A stretch of 7,370 bases of DNA from CAZWSE01 sp964636575 (GTDB taxonomy: Bacteria; Pseudomonadota; Alphaproteobacteria; Rhodobacterales; Rhodobacteraceae), in the NCBI GenBank assembly GCA_964636575.1, contig CAZWSE010000131.1, forward strand, positions 1 to 7,370, read 5' to 3'. This document shows positions 6,563 to 7,370 of the stretch, piece after piece. Under the pieces are notes generated by a model. That model ran no database searches and was not told the DNA's origin. It was given only the letters and a program-made list of their open reading frames with translations. A program made the position numbers and the translations under genes. How positions within the stretch are numbered: the stretch's first letter is position 1; each line of letters opens with the position of its first letter.

Positions 6563-7309
6563 ATGACCCCGCAAGAGAAGCTCGCGCCTTGCGAAGCCAA
6601 GCCAAGCCCTGACGCCGAGTTTGCAAGGCTTCTGCACCGGTTAAGCCACGATCTAAAAGCGCCGGCCCGCGCCATCGTTGATTTGACAAGCTGGATAGAA
6701 GAAGACCTGCGCGAGGCTGGCACCAAGGTGCCTGAAGCGGTAGATAGCAATCTGTCGCTTTTGATGCGGCGCAGTCTTCGGATGCAATCGCTGATCCATG
6801 ACTTGATGACCTATGCCAGTGTTGGCACATCCAACGACATGTTTGCCGGCGAATGGTTCGACGTCCTTGCAATCACCCTGCGCGAGGTCCCAGACCTTTC
6901 CAACTATGATTTCCAGACAGAGCTTGGCGGCGTTCCCGCGATTTCTGTTGCCGACCTTCAGACAATGCTGATTGCTTTGCTAAATAATGCAACCAAGCAT
7001 AACCCGACTGGCTCCGGCACAATCAGGCTGGTCACATCCGAGCAATCTAATGGATGTTTGCTGCGTGTTTATGACACAGGGCCCGGCATTGCGCCTGAGA
7101 AAGTTGACCATGCTATGCAGATGTTTACCACCTTATCACGTAAGGATAATGTTGAAGCAAATGGGCTTGGCCTCCCTACAGTAAAGCGTGTGGCAGATTT
7201 GGTGCGTGGTTCGTTTAATCTCGGACCCGGTCATGATGGCGCTGGCTGCTGCGCGACAGTGTGGCTTCCCAATCCAGTCGAATTTAGGCTTCAGTGCGCA
7301 CTAGGCTGA
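6563..7309 (+). CDS. short soluble histidine kinase (HisKA-HATPase, no sensor domain)
   Basis: A predicted cytoplasmic kinase core of 248 residues with no membrane segment and no recognisable input domain. The phospho-acceptor is H29 in LSHDLKAPARAI. The ATPase has N142 in LLNNATKH, the G1 box DTGPGI (171-176), an F-like region QMFTTLS (186-192), and a G2 region NGLGLPTV (200-207) in which the first glycine of GxGxGL is alanine (A199). Its dimerisation/phosphoacceptor helix strongly resembles that of the membrane kinase at 3107-4993: 15 of 23 residues are identical from the SHDLK motif onward. The ATG at 6563 has no clear ribosome site and lies 6 bases after the solute-binding protein stop, so translational coupling is likely. 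It may be a second kinase or phosphatase for the same receivers; autokinase activity is not assured given the altered G2 box. Confidence 0.87.
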   Translation: MTPQEKLAPCEAKPSPDAEFARLLHRLSHDLKAPARAIVDLTSWIEEDLREAGTKVPEAVDSNLSLLMRRSLRMQSLIHDLMTYASVGTSNDMFAGEWFDVLAITLREVPDLSNYDFQTELGGVPAISVADLQTMLIALLNNATKHNPTGSGTIRLVTSEQSNGCLLRVYDTGPGIAPEKVDHAMQMFTTLSRKDNVEANGLGLPTVKRVADLVRGSFNLGPGHDGAGCCATVWLPNPVEFRLQCALG

Positions 7310-7370
7310 TGATAGCACGAAAACAACACTCCAGAGGGTGGGGAGATTTGGATTTCCGAAGGCAAAGATG
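7310..7370 (+). other. 3' flank with possible start of a further gene at the window edge
   Basis: No hairpin-plus-T-run terminator is visible after the small kinase. The last bases, GAAGG then CAAAG then ATG (ATG at 7368-7370), have the form of a ribosome site and start codon, so another plus-strand gene may begin here and continue the pair. Only one codon is visible, so nothing can be said of its product. Confidence 0.2.

Noticed and set aside
6361..6872. Minus-strand open frames spanning the binding-protein/small-kinase junction
   Set aside because: They run antisense across two well-supported genes, and their translations are R/S/A-rich without family motifs.

Overview
The window looks like part of an alphaproteobacterial chromosome, most plausibly Rhodobacterales (roseobacter-type). 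The grounds are indirect: mid-50s % GC in the sensor kinase and binding-protein genes, a Tat-like leader on the binding protein, a perfect CtrA-type box (TTAA-N7-TTAA) in a regulatory gap, and a c-di-GMP signalling cluster. No rRNA, tRNA or CRISPR is visible. The taxon is inferred from style, not from a marker gene.

Layout. (1) Positions 1-832 are the right-hand part of an IS3-family insertion sequence: the C-terminal DDE catalytic half of its transposase on the + strand, then a probable right terminal repeat. The element stops about a dozen bases past the stop codon of the next gene. (2) Positions 845-4993 form a three-gene minus-strand operon, read right to left: a membrane histidine kinase with a large, mostly helical extracytoplasmic sensor, HAMP and kinase core (4993-3107); a single-domain Rcp1/CheY-like response regulator (3072-2620); and a REC-GGDEF-EAL c-di-GMP enzyme (2539-845). 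(3) Positions 4994-5107 are a divergent control region with the CtrA-like box and candidate promoters on both strands. (4) Positions 5108-7309 form a plus-strand pair: an exported family-1 extracellular solute-binding protein, then, after 6 bases, a short soluble histidine kinase without a sensor domain. (5) The last 61 bases hold no recognisable gene apart from a possible start codon at the very edge.

How the genes may work together. The binding protein has no ABC permease or ATPase next to it; its neighbours are signalling genes. The simplest model is that the periplasmic binding protein presents a ligand, perhaps a sugar, to the helical sensor of the membrane kinase, by analogy with TorT-TorS, ChvE-VirA and LuxP-LuxQ. 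Phosphate would then pass to the lone receiver and/or to the REC domain of the GGDEF-EAL protein, changing c-di-GMP and so motility or attachment. The small soluble kinase has a dimerisation/phosphoacceptor helix closely resembling that of the membrane kinase, so it may feed or drain the same receivers. The CtrA-like box could tie the module to the CtrA regulon. Domain content and gene order are read from the sequence; the wiring is inference.
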